Shown: in pieces, positions 1 to 5,591 of the stretch
How positions within the stretch are numbered: position 1 is the first letter of the stretch
How the letters are laid out: each line of letters starts with the position of its first letter
Origin: Bacillota bacterium
GTDB lineage: Bacteria > Bacillota > Clostridia > Lachnospirales > Lachnospiraceae
Length of the DNA stretch: 5,747 nucleotides
Direction of reading: 5' to 3'
Assembly (NCBI GenBank): GCA_023414985.1
Contig: JAEZLY010000052.1
Coordinates: forward strand, 1 to 5,747
Notes under the pieces: model-generated
What the model saw: the letters and a program-made list of their open reading frames with translations, nothing else
The model's database searches: none
Told to the model about the DNA's origin: nothing
Program-made: the position numbers and the translations under genes

Positions 1-217
1 TATAATTTTTATATTTGGACAGCTTATATCCGATAATCGGGCCAAGGCAGTCGCCGGTAGCCCTGTCAGAGCCAATGCATAGGAAAATGATGGTTCTGTC
101 CTGAAGTACCTGTTCCTTGATTAGCTCGGATAAAGTGTTTCCTAGCTCATAAGCCGTGGTTTTTTCAGTGGAATCATAATAGGTAATCCTGTTTTTGGCC
201 TTTAAGAAAAGATTCAT
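1..217 (-). CDS. yyaC: YyaC-family sporulation protein (DUF1256), N-terminal part only
   Basis: The minus strand from the ATG at 217-215 reads without a stop to the left edge, giving the first 72 residues of a protein whose family is usually about 200 residues. The key motif is I48-G-S-D-R-A-T-G-D-C-L-G-P-I-I-G63, preceded by a hydrophobic strand (TIIFLCIG). This is the signature block of YyaC, a sporulation protein related to the GPR spore protease fold. YyaC is known only as a sporulation-associated predicted peptidase; its substrate is not established. An AAAGG lies 11 nt upstream of the ATG, a weak but usable ribosome binding site. The other upstream ATGs are out of frame. The gene is transcribed divergently from the LysM gene. 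I could not find a convincing sporulation sigma-factor promoter upstream. The family call is firm; the C-terminus cannot be assessed. Confidence 0.85.
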   Translation of the reverse strand, partial: MNLFLKAKNRITYYDSTEKTTAYELGNTLSELIKEQVLQDRTIIFLCIGSDRATGDCLGPIIGYKLSKYKNY

Positions 218-476
218 TACAACACATGCCTTTCATAATTTAGAGTCTGTTCAAAGTCTGCTCATACGCAATTCTATGAAAAATCTTAGATAAAGTATTA
301 CCAGAAATACTAAAAAATAGACGCGCCGAACAAAGAAATATGACTCCAATCCAGCAAAAAATCAACATTTTCGTAAATGTGGCATGCGATACATGGAAAA
401 ATTATTCGAAAAAGTCAACCAGCCGGTTTATTGTGTAGAATTCTAAGGACAAGTTCTTCTGTAGTGAGAGCCCAAT

Positions 477-509
477 CTGACAAAAAGCCTGTCCGCATTA
501 TGCTATGAT
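477..509 (+). promoter_or_regulatory. Probable extended -10 promoter of the LysM gene
   Basis: TATGAT at 504-509 matches five of six bases of the sigma-A -10 box and is preceded by TG at 501-502, giving the extended -10 pattern TGnTATGAT. The best -35-like sequence is CTGACA at 477-482, but its 21-nt spacing to TATGAT is too long. An overlapping hexamer, TATGCT (499-504), sits at 16 nt. Transcription would start near 516, only a few bases before the upstream in-frame codons at 519-534. This favours the GTG start at 549. Inferred by eye from consensus. Confidence 0.5.
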
Positions 510-535
510 ATCCTATATTTGTGGCATATGCAGAT

Positions 536-540
536 GGGAG
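536..540 (+). promoter_or_regulatory. Ribosome binding site that fixes the GTG start of the LysM gene
   Basis: GGGAG lies 8 nt before the GTG at 549. The alternative in-frame starts upstream (TTG 519, ATG 528, ATG 534) have no purine-rich sequence at a useful distance. The N-terminus is therefore placed at 549, ten codons downstream of the longest possible reading frame. Confidence 0.7.
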
Positions 541-548
541 TGAAACGC

Positions 549-1877
549 GTGATAGAGACGATATATAGCAACGAAAGCGGAGAGGGCGGTACGAACAGCA
601 GAGTGCAGCCTGTGTTTAAGATGCCGAAGAATGTCCGTCAGATCGGGAAAAGTAGTCCAATTAAGAAAATTTATGTGGAAGATTACGTTATGACTTTCAT
701 CAAGCAGCTGGCCGGAGGGGATTTCTCGAAATGCCGGATCGCTGTTCTGGTAGGGCAGTGTATTCGGTTGGACAATTGCCGGAATATCTTTATTTCGGGG
801 GCGGTAGAAGTTAAGGATATCGATCCGACCTCAGAAATTGCCTTTTCTAATGATCATTGGACCTCCATCTACGAGGAGATCAAGAAGTATTTTGTTGAGA
901 CAGAGATTGTAGGGTGGTTTATCGGAGGTCCGGGGTATCTTCTGGAGGATAAGGAAAAGATAACAAAAGCCCATGTCAATAACTTTGCCGGGCAGGATAA
1001 GACGCTTCTGACCTATGACAATGTGGAAAAGGAAGAGGCATTTTACAGTTATGAGAATAATCGCCTGACCAAACAGGAAGGGTTCTACATATATTACGAA
1101 AAAAATGACGAGATGCAGAATTATATGATTGAGCATAAAGCCATGCCGCCAAGTGGAGAGGCTAATTATGAAGACCGGGTTTCCCGTGACATGCGTACAA
1201 TCCTTCAGAATAAAAAGCTTCCGCAGGATGAGAACAAGAGCATCAATCGTCTGATGTATGCTGCAGGTACTCTTCTTGCAGTCATTGTCCTGGTCGTAGG
1301 TGCGGCTATTTTGAATAATTATGATCAGATGAAGAGTATGCAGGACACGCTGAATTATCTGTCGCAGAACATGGAGGAGGTTCAGTCTATTTTCTCTGAG
1401 GGAAGGAACTCTGCCGCAATTGATGATAAGACTACAATGCTGGAAGGGCAACCCTCGGATATGGCTGATGCAAAGGATAGTAGCTCAAAGTCTGGACAGG
1501 ACAATCTTGATGTAGAGGTTGCACCCGGGGATGTGGAGCGTCTGCCGGAAGAAGATAAAGAAGAGGATTCTTCGCCGAGTGAAGATATTGTCGGAGATGG
1601 CGAAGAGAATAAGGATAATAGCAACCAGCAGGAAGATAAGACGAATGAGGATAAAAGTCAGGACGAGCAGAAAGAGGAAGATAACAGTGAAAAGCCTGAT
1701 AAGGACAAAGTGGTAAAAGCTGAAGTGAAATATTATACAGTACAGAACGGCGACACGCTGGCTGACATCAGCTATAAGCTGTACCACACCTATACCAAGG
1801 TGCAGAAAATCATGGATTTGAACAAGATAGAAGACCAGGATGTAATCTACGTCGGCCAAAAGCTGATAGTACCGTAA
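549..1877 (+). CDS. Single-pass membrane protein: cytoplasmic JAB1/MPN-like domain, acidic linker, C-terminal LysM
   Basis: The product has 442 residues. Residues about 20-195 resemble a JAB1/MPN fold: a strand block AVLVGQ, a strand FISGAVEV, a helix with W...IYEEIKKYF, then the segment G122-W-F-I-G-G-P-G-Y130, matching the GW(Y/F)HSHP core of JAMM peptidases. The two zinc-binding histidines are replaced by I125 and G127, so peptidase activity is unlikely. Residues 235-255 form one hydrophobic helix preceded by basic residues, which puts the N-terminus in the cytoplasm. A short coiled-coil-like stretch follows (256-285), then about 105 residues rich in D, E, K, S and N (289-393), a probable wall-spanning spacer. 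Residues 395-442 are a canonical LysM (YTVQNGDTL, ISYKLY, IMDLNKI, YVGQKLIVP), which binds N-acetylglucosamine-containing glycans such as peptidoglycan. The protein thus joins the cytoplasm to the cell wall. LysM and the membrane segment are certain; the MPN assignment is my inference from motif shape. Confidence 0.88.
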   Translation: MIETIYSNESGEGGTNSRVQPVFKMPKNVRQIGKSSPIKKIYVEDYVMTFIKQLAGGDFSKCRIAVLVGQCIRLDNCRNIFISGAVEVKDIDPTSEIAFSNDHWTSIYEEIKKYFVETEIVGWFIGGPGYLLEDKEKITKAHVNNFAGQDKTLLTYDNVEKEEAFYSYENNRLTKQEGFYIYYEKNDEMQNYMIEHKAMPPSGEANYEDRVSRDMRTILQNKKLPQDENKSINRLMYAAGTLLAVIVLVVGAAILNNYDQMKSMQDTLNYLSQNMEEVQSIFSEGRNSAAIDDKTTMLEGQPSDMADAKDSSSKSGQDNLDVEVAPGDVERLPEEDKEEDSSPSEDIVGDGEENKDNSNQQEDKTNEDKSQDEQKEEDNSEKPDKDKVVKAEVKYYTVQNGDTLADISYKLYHTYTKVQKIMDLNKIEDQDVIYVGQKLIVP

Positions 1878-1878
1878 T

Positions 1879-2168
1879 CGGCAGGGTTTTTGCAAAGAAA
1901 GGCAGAACAAGAGGCTAATAAAAAATGCCGGAAACAGCTAAGGGCAGGACAACAGGTATCCCTCATGCACAGGTTCCCGTACATCTTACTGTTTTGTAAG
2001 TCATGATCAAACAGGATTGTTTGCTCTTGTCTTACAAACTCAGTAATCTGTCCGTCAAACAGTGCACTATGGGATGCCTATTATCTTGCCCTTAGCTTCT
2101 TTGAACATTTGATAACAGCCTCTTGTTCTATTTTATCATCACCGGAAGTAAATTACCCTGCCGGTTTT
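1879..2168 (+). terminator. Possible LysM-gene terminator split by the palindromic element
   Basis: CGGCAGGGT (1879-1887), directly after the LysM stop codon, is exactly complementary to ACCCTGCCG (2155-2163), which is followed by GTTTTAAT. A GC-rich 9-bp stem followed by a T-rich stretch resembles a rho-independent terminator, but the two arms are 267 nt apart. Without the palindrome the loop would be about 41 nt, still long. ACCGTA (1871-1876) and TACGGT (2171-2176) extend the symmetry outward. The complementarity is seen directly; the terminator role is inferred. Confidence 0.35.
1904..2129. repeat. Imperfect palindrome of about 226 bp, MITE-like or giant hairpin
   Basis: The ends are perfect 13-bp inverted repeats, AGAACAAGAGGCT at 1904-1916 and its complement at 2117-2129. 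Inside lie 27-nt arms, 1936-1962 and 2071-2097, matching at 23 of 27 positions; all four differences are transitions, two of which remain G-U pairs in the plus-strand RNA. Pairing continues inward: TGCAC 1966-1970 with 2062-2066, TTACTG 1986-1991 with 2041-2046, TTTGTAAG 1993-2000 with 2031-2038. It closes on AAACA-GGAT-TGTTT at 2009-2022. The symmetry axis stays within about 1 nt throughout, so this is one structure. Size, terminal repeats and lack of coding fit a non-autonomous miniature transposable element. No target-site duplication is visible at these ends, so a structured RNA or an old inverted duplication remains possible. Confidence 0.8.
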
Positions 2169-2200
2169 AATACGGTTCCGGAGCAGATTTTCAATATTTT

Positions 2201-2267
2201 AAGTAAAAATAATAGGTGCCAAGAGATAGTAAATGAGTTATAATCTCCTTAAAGTAAAAATCATAGG
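2201..2267 (+). repeat. 16-bp direct repeat bracketing the promoter of the DUF5711-type gene
   Basis: AAGTAAAAATAATAGG at 2201-2216 recurs at 2252-2267 as AAGTAAAAATCATAGG, with one mismatch and a 51-nt period. The first copy overlaps the first base of the proposed -35 box, and the second covers the 5' leader and the start of the ribosome binding site. It could be a regulator-binding pair or a chance similarity of AT-rich sequence. Confidence 0.5.
2216..2244 (+). promoter_or_regulatory. Sigma-A-type promoter of the DUF5711-cvpA-aldolase operon
   Basis: TATAAT at 2239-2244 is a perfect -10 box. GTGCCA at 2216-2221 is a four-of-six match to the -35 box, with the ideal 17-nt spacing. Transcription would start near 2251, 25 nt before the ATG at 2276. 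The next terminator seen is at 5365-5411, so this promoter probably serves all three genes. Confidence 0.7.
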
Positions 2268-2275
2268 AGAGGGCT

Positions 2276-3448
2276 ATGGCTAACGAAAACAGGGAACAGG
2301 CGGTCAGGGATTACAAAAGCCGAAAGAAGCGTGTCAGAAGAATACGGATCACCGTAATACTTGCGCTGATCATAGCTTTAGCAATTGGTGGTTCAATCTA
2401 TCTGTACAGTCTATTGAATAAAAGCTATAAAAGCTGCGAGGTTATTAATTCTTCGGAGAATGTCATTGAAAGTGACACCGGATTTATCGGATATCAAAGT
2501 GCAGTAGTCAGGTATAGCAAGGACGGCGCGGAAGCGATTGATAAGGACGGTAAACGTTTATGGAACGGCTCCTACGAGATGGACAAGCCGATTGCGGATA
2601 CTTGCGGTAAATACGCAGTGATCGCAGATCAGGGAGGCAAGTCTATAGAAATATACAATGAGAAGGGTAGTGCCGGAAGAATTACCACCATGTACAAGAT
2701 TGTTAAAGTCAGAATTGCTTCCCAGGGAGTGGTTGCAGTACTGATGGAAGAGGATGATACGAATTACATAACCTTATATGATAAAGACGGCACGGTCTTA
2801 GTGGATCAGGCCACCGGTACGGCGGAAGACGGATACCCGATTGATATCGCTCTGTCTGAGGATGGTCAGAAGCTGATCACGGATTATTTGTCAATCAAGG
2901 GCGGAAAAATGGTCGGTGTAATCTCCTTCTTTAATTTCGGAGAGGTAGGACAGAACTGGACGGATGGTTTTATGGGTGCGTTTACCTTCGAAGATCTTGT
3001 GGTACCCAGGGTAGCCTTCAATGACAATGATACAGTCTGTGCTTTTAAGGATAACGGTTTTATGGTTTTCGAGTATAAGGAGCAGCCGAAGCTTGTCTTT
3101 GAACAGAATTTTGAAGAGAAGATTCAAAGTGTCTTATATAATAAGGCAAACGCCGGAGTCGTGCTGGAAGAGGGAGACGGTGGCTATCGCAAGCTGATAT
3201 TATACGACCTTCAGGGCAAGAAGTCCTTAGAGAAGAAGCTGGACTTTAATTTCAGCCATATCGAGATGACAGACGAAGAGATCATAATGAATGATAATAT
3301 GTCCTGTATCATATTGAAACCGAACGGCAGGGTGAAATTCAATCATACCTTTGATACCGGCATCTCTGCCCTGATTCCGATCAACAATCTGGATCGGTAT
3401 ATTCTGGTCAGCGATTCAAAGATTTCTCAGATCGCATTAACCGAATAG
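2276..3448 (+). CDS. DUF5711-type membrane-anchored beta-propeller-like protein
   Basis: The product has 390 residues. The ATG has an excellent ribosome binding site, AGGAG at 2265-2269, 6 nt upstream. Residues 1-24 are strongly basic (RKKRVRRIR), followed by one transmembrane helix at about 25-46. The rest should therefore lie outside the membrane. It consists of repeated strand-turn units with DG/NG turns, such as VVRYSKDGAEAIDKDGKRLW, IEIYNEKGS, ITLYDKDGTVLV, DIALSEDGQKLI and LILYDLQGKK. This is the pattern of WD40/PQQ-like beta-propellers. Length, topology and repeat style fit the uncharacterised DUF5711 family common in Lachnospiraceae. No catalytic motif is visible and the function is unknown; a surface-exposed binding or scaffold role is the safest reading. 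It is the first gene of the probable operon, followed after a 105-nt gap by the CvpA-family gene. Confidence 0.85.
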   Translation: MANENREQAVRDYKSRKKRVRRIRITVILALIIALAIGGSIYLYSLLNKSYKSCEVINSSENVIESDTGFIGYQSAVVRYSKDGAEAIDKDGKRLWNGSYEMDKPIADTCGKYAVIADQGGKSIEIYNEKGSAGRITTMYKIVKVRIASQGVVAVLMEEDDTNYITLYDKDGTVLVDQATGTAEDGYPIDIALSEDGQKLITDYLSIKGGKMVGVISFFNFGEVGQNWTDGFMGAFTFEDLVVPRVAFNDNDTVCAFKDNGFMVFEYKEQPKLVFEQNFEEKIQSVLYNKANAGVVLEEGDGGYRKLILYDLQGKKSLEKKLDFNFSHIEMTDEEIIMNDNMSCIILKPNGRVKFNHTFDTGISALIPINNLDRYILVSDSKISQIALTE

Positions 3449-3553
3449 GTAATGGGAGGAAGAACTACTTAGCTGCTTTATGAAATAAATTTGAGTTATT
3501 TGGCTTTATCAAATTACGCTAACATCCGCATAGACGGATTGTTGGAAGATTGG

Positions 3554-4258
3554 ATGAATAGGATGAATTGGTTGTTGATTATTGTCTGTGTTGTAATATT
3601 AGGAAATGCATTCCGAGGAATGAAGGTCGGATTTATCCGTACTGTTTTCTCGCTGGTTTCCATGATTCTGGCTGTTATTCTGACACTCTGGATCAGCCCG
3701 GTCATGAAGGATTTTCTGACGAGTAATGAAAAGTTCTATGACGGGCTGACCAAGAATATTGAGAAAATGATTCCTTTTTCCACGGATGAGGTGGTTGAGA
3801 AGGAGCAGGATAATATGATTGATGAAATGAAGCTCCCGAAGTCCTTAAAACAGAGCTTGAAGGAGAACAATACCCTGGAAAAGCAGAAGGAACTGGCGGC
3901 AAACAGCTTCCGGGAATATATCAGCAGGTATCTGACGGAAATTATTATCAATGCCTTATCCTTTATCCTGACCTTTATTATCATCAGTGCTTTGCTATGG
4001 ATACTCTGCCTGGCGTTGGACATCATCAGCAAACTGCCTCTGATTCATTCGGTGAACAAGACAACCGGTCTTCTTGCCGGTTTGGTACAGGGACTATTTG
4101 AGGTGTGGTTATTCTTTATTCTGCTGACGGTATTCGGAAGTACTGCATTTGGGCAGAAAATCATGGAGATGATCGGTGAAAGTGAGATATTGAGCTTACT
4201 CTATAATAACAATATATTGCTGCGGTTTATCACCGGAGCTACTAAGCTTATATTTTAA
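3554..4258 (+). CDS. CvpA-family integral membrane protein
   Basis: The product has 234 residues. Four hydrophobic helices lie at about 6-20, 28-47, 130-155 and 171-195. The second begins after the pattern FRGMKVGFIRT and the fourth begins TTGLLAGLVQGL, both typical of the CvpA/colicin V production family. A charged loop rich in K and E separates helices 2 and 3 (about 52-129). CvpA proteins are inner-membrane proteins linked in other bacteria to colicin V export, envelope stress or bile tolerance; their mechanism is not settled. The start is uncertain. ATG 3554 has a modest GGAAG 5 nt upstream; ATG 3563 gives the family-like N-terminus MNWLLI but lacks a good site; TTG 3491 would add 21 non-hydrophobic residues and has no ribosome binding site at a usable distance. 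The stop is followed after 47 nt by the aldolase start without a terminator. Confidence 0.87.
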   Translation: MNRMNWLLIIVCVVILGNAFRGMKVGFIRTVFSLVSMILAVILTLWISPVMKDFLTSNEKFYDGLTKNIEKMIPFSTDEVVEKEQDNMIDEMKLPKSLKQSLKENNTLEKQKELAANSFREYISRYLTEIIINALSFILTFIIISALLWILCLALDIISKLPLIHSVNKTTGLLAGLVQGLFEVWLFFILLTVFGSTAFGQKIMEMIGESEILSLLYNNNILLRFITGATKLIF

Positions 4259-4305
4259 GATATGTGGAACAAGGTGCAAAGCCTGTACATGAATGGAGGA
4301 AAAGA

Positions 4306-5265
4306 ATGAACGAGATGTTGATGAAGATTCAAAAGGTGGGTATTGTACCTGTCATTAAACTGGATGATGCAAAGGATGCTGTTCCGTTGGCGAAAGCTTT
4401 GGTAGACGGTGGGCTTCCCTGCGCTGAAGTTACTTTTCGTACGGCAGCAGCAGAGGAATCGATTCGATTAATGAGACAGGCCTATCCCGATATGCTGATC
4501 GGAGCTGGAACCGTTTTGACCACGGACCAGGTTGATCAGGCAGTGGCTGCCGGTGCAACCTTTATCGTAAGCCCCGGCTTAAACCCAAGAGTGGTTCGTT
4601 ATTGTGTGGAGAAAGGGATTCCGATTACTCCCGGCTGTGCCAATCCAAGTGATATCGAAGCAGCAATCGAACTGGGTCTTGACGTGGTAAAGTTCTTCCC
4701 GGCAGAAGCTGCAGGAGGTCTTGCGATGATTAAGGCTATGGCAGCACCCTATGTGAACATGAAATTTATGCCTACCGGTGGAATTAATGCGAAGAATATT
4801 CTTTCCTATCTGGATTTCCCGAAGATTATTGCCTGCGGCGGTAGCTGGATGGTAAGTGATGAGATGGTAAAGGCCGGAGAATTCGATAAGATTACCGCTC
4901 TGACGAGGGAGGCAGTGTCACTGATGCTTGGCTTTGAGATCCGTCATGTCGGTATTAATATGGCAAATGAAGCGGAAGCCAACACGGTGGCAGATCTTTT
5001 CGGTAAAGCCTTCGGGTTTTCGAAAAATAATGGCAACAGCTCTATCTTTATGGGAACAGGGATAGAACTGATGAAAGAACCTTATCTTGGGAGATTGGGT
5101 CACATCGCTGTTCAGACCAACTATATCGATCGCGCGATCTATCATTTGGAAAGACAAGGTTTTGTCATGAATGAGGACAGCAGAAAATATAAGAATGATA
5201 AACTGGTAGCTGTATACCTTCAACAGGAATTTGGAGGCTTCGCTGTTCATCTGCTTCAGAAATGA
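4306..5265 (+). CDS. eda: KDPG/KHG aldolase fused to a C-terminal VOC (glyoxalase-like) domain
   Basis: The product has 319 residues, against about 205-215 for ordinary enzymes of this family. Residues 1-205 are a complete class I aldolase: catalytic E41 in AEVTFRT, the GAGTVL motif, T108 in ITPGCANP, the Schiff-base lysine K129 in VVKFFPAE, and the phosphate-binding PTGGI. Such enzymes cleave 2-keto-3-deoxy-6-phosphogluconate to pyruvate and glyceraldehyde-3-phosphate (Entner-Doudoroff or hexuronate catabolism), or 4-hydroxy-2-oxoglutarate to pyruvate and glyoxylate. Residues about 210-319 look like a VOC fold of two beta-alpha-beta halves (RHVGINM and GHIAVQTNYIDRAIYHLERQGF). Possible metal ligands are H214, E254, H266 and H315, the last where Glu is usual. 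The ATG has GGAGGA 5 nt upstream, which is clearly better than the GTG at 4264. It is the last gene of the probable operon. The aldolase call is firm; the role of the extra domain and the exact substrate are unknown. Confidence 0.92.
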   Translation: MNEMLMKIQKVGIVPVIKLDDAKDAVPLAKALVDGGLPCAEVTFRTAAAEESIRLMRQAYPDMLIGAGTVLTTDQVDQAVAAGATFIVSPGLNPRVVRYCVEKGIPITPGCANPSDIEAAIELGLDVVKFFPAEAAGGLAMIKAMAAPYVNMKFMPTGGINAKNILSYLDFPKIIACGGSWMVSDEMVKAGEFDKITALTREAVSLMLGFEIRHVGINMANEAEANTVADLFGKAFGFSKNNGNSSIFMGTGIELMKEPYLGRLGHIAVQTNYIDRAIYHLERQGFVMNEDSRKYKNDKLVAVYLQQEFGGFAVHLLQK

Positions 5266-5364
5266 TCCGGATATCTATAGTATTTGGAAATAGCTGGGCC
5301 TTCATAAGTAATGTAAATAGAAATTCTGAAGTAAGTTAAGAATAATAAATATTAGAATATAACG

Positions 5365-5411
5365 AAAGACTGTCCGGCTGGGAGAATACCCCTAGGCTTG
5401 ACAGTCTTTTT
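5365..5411 (+). terminator. Rho-independent terminator after the aldolase gene
   Basis: A perfect 10-bp inverted repeat, AAAGACTGTC (5365-5374) and GACAGTCTTT (5400-5409), runs into a T-tract. Weak pairing inside the 25-nt loop (GGCTGGG against CCCCTAGG) may extend the stem. It lies 100 nt past the aldolase stop, ends the operon and insulates it from the strong promoter downstream. Confidence 0.85.
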
Positions 5412-5556
5412 CATCTCGTTAAAATAATCTGACTTTGGATGGATAAACAGGAACAAAAGTGGACATACTTCTCTATGAGTGACGCTCGCGAATGCACTGA
5501 TTTAGGGACATTCTACAGCTGTAAGAAAATGGCATGAAAAAAGTTATAAAAAGTTG
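5412..5556. other. Upstream region of the rRNA-type promoter, with a degenerate promoter copy
   Basis: No gene is seen here. TGACTTT (5430-5436), ATACTTCT (5465-5472) and TGACGC (5480-5485) recur in the same order in the main promoter at 5558, 5581 and 5595. Here the gap between the -35-like and -10-like blocks is about 12 nt longer, so the copy is probably inactive. A perfect palindrome, TACAGCTGTA, lies at 5514-5523. The A-rich stretch 5524-5556 directly before the -35 box resembles an UP element. Confidence 0.5.
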
Positions 5557-5585
5557 TTGACTTTCGCTTCTGAGGGTGATATACT
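5557..5585 (+). promoter_or_regulatory. Strong sigma-A promoter, probably of an rRNA operon
   Basis: TTGACT (5557-5562) and TATACT (5580-5585) each match five of six consensus bases and are separated by exactly 17 nt. An A-rich UP-like stretch precedes them. Transcription would start near 5592. No protein gene follows within the window; instead there is a structured leader typical of stable-RNA operons. Confidence 0.8.
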
Positions 5586-5591
5586 TCTTTT

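Larger units (their letters stand above)
218..548. other. Divergent intergenic region between yyaC and the LysM gene
   Basis: This AT-rich stretch of 331 nt contains the promoter of the LysM gene at its right end and presumably that of yyaC at its left. It contains two small hairpins, AGTATT/AATACT (294-311) and ACATTT-TCGT-AAATGT (365-380). There is also a perfect 10-bp palindrome, TAGAATTCTA (436-445). None has a T-tract or a partner site, so I assign no function. No RNA gene and no convincing protein gene is seen here. Confidence 0.6.
1878..2275. other. Intergenic region filled by a large palindrome, then the promoter of the next gene
   Basis: No protein gene is supported in these 398 nt. 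About 1904-2129 is one imperfect palindrome. It is flanked by complementary 9-mers (1879-1887 and 2155-2163) and 6-mers (1871-1876 and 2171-2176). The last 60 nt carry a sigma-A-type promoter and a 16-bp direct repeat. Each element is listed separately. Confidence 0.8.

Noticed and set aside
294..311. AGTATT/AATACT hairpin as a terminator
   Set aside because: The stem has only 6 AT-rich pairs and no T-tract on either strand suited to termination of a gene ending nearby; yyaC starts here rather than ends.
340..438. A 32-codon ATG reading frame in the yyaC-LysM intergenic region
   Set aside because: It has no ribosome binding site, no recognisable motif, and lies in AT-rich DNA where such a frame is expected by chance.
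519..548. Upstream starts (TTG 519, ATG 528, ATG 534) for the LysM gene
   Set aside because: They lack ribosome binding sites and lie at or just past the predicted transcription start; GTG 549 has GGGAG at 8 nt.
1382..1910. Long minus-strand reading frames opposite the acidic linker of the LysM protein
   Set aside because: They mirror the biased codon content of the linker (D/E/K-rich), have no ribosome binding sites and show no domain features.
1985..2000. Local hairpin CTTAC/GTAAG as an independent regulatory element
   Set aside because: It is part of the larger palindrome, whose long-range pairing explains the same bases.
3491..3520. TTGAGT with TACGCT at 18 nt as an internal promoter before the CvpA-family gene
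   Set aside because: The -10 match is poor (three of six), and the upstream promoter at 2216-2244 explains expression without it.
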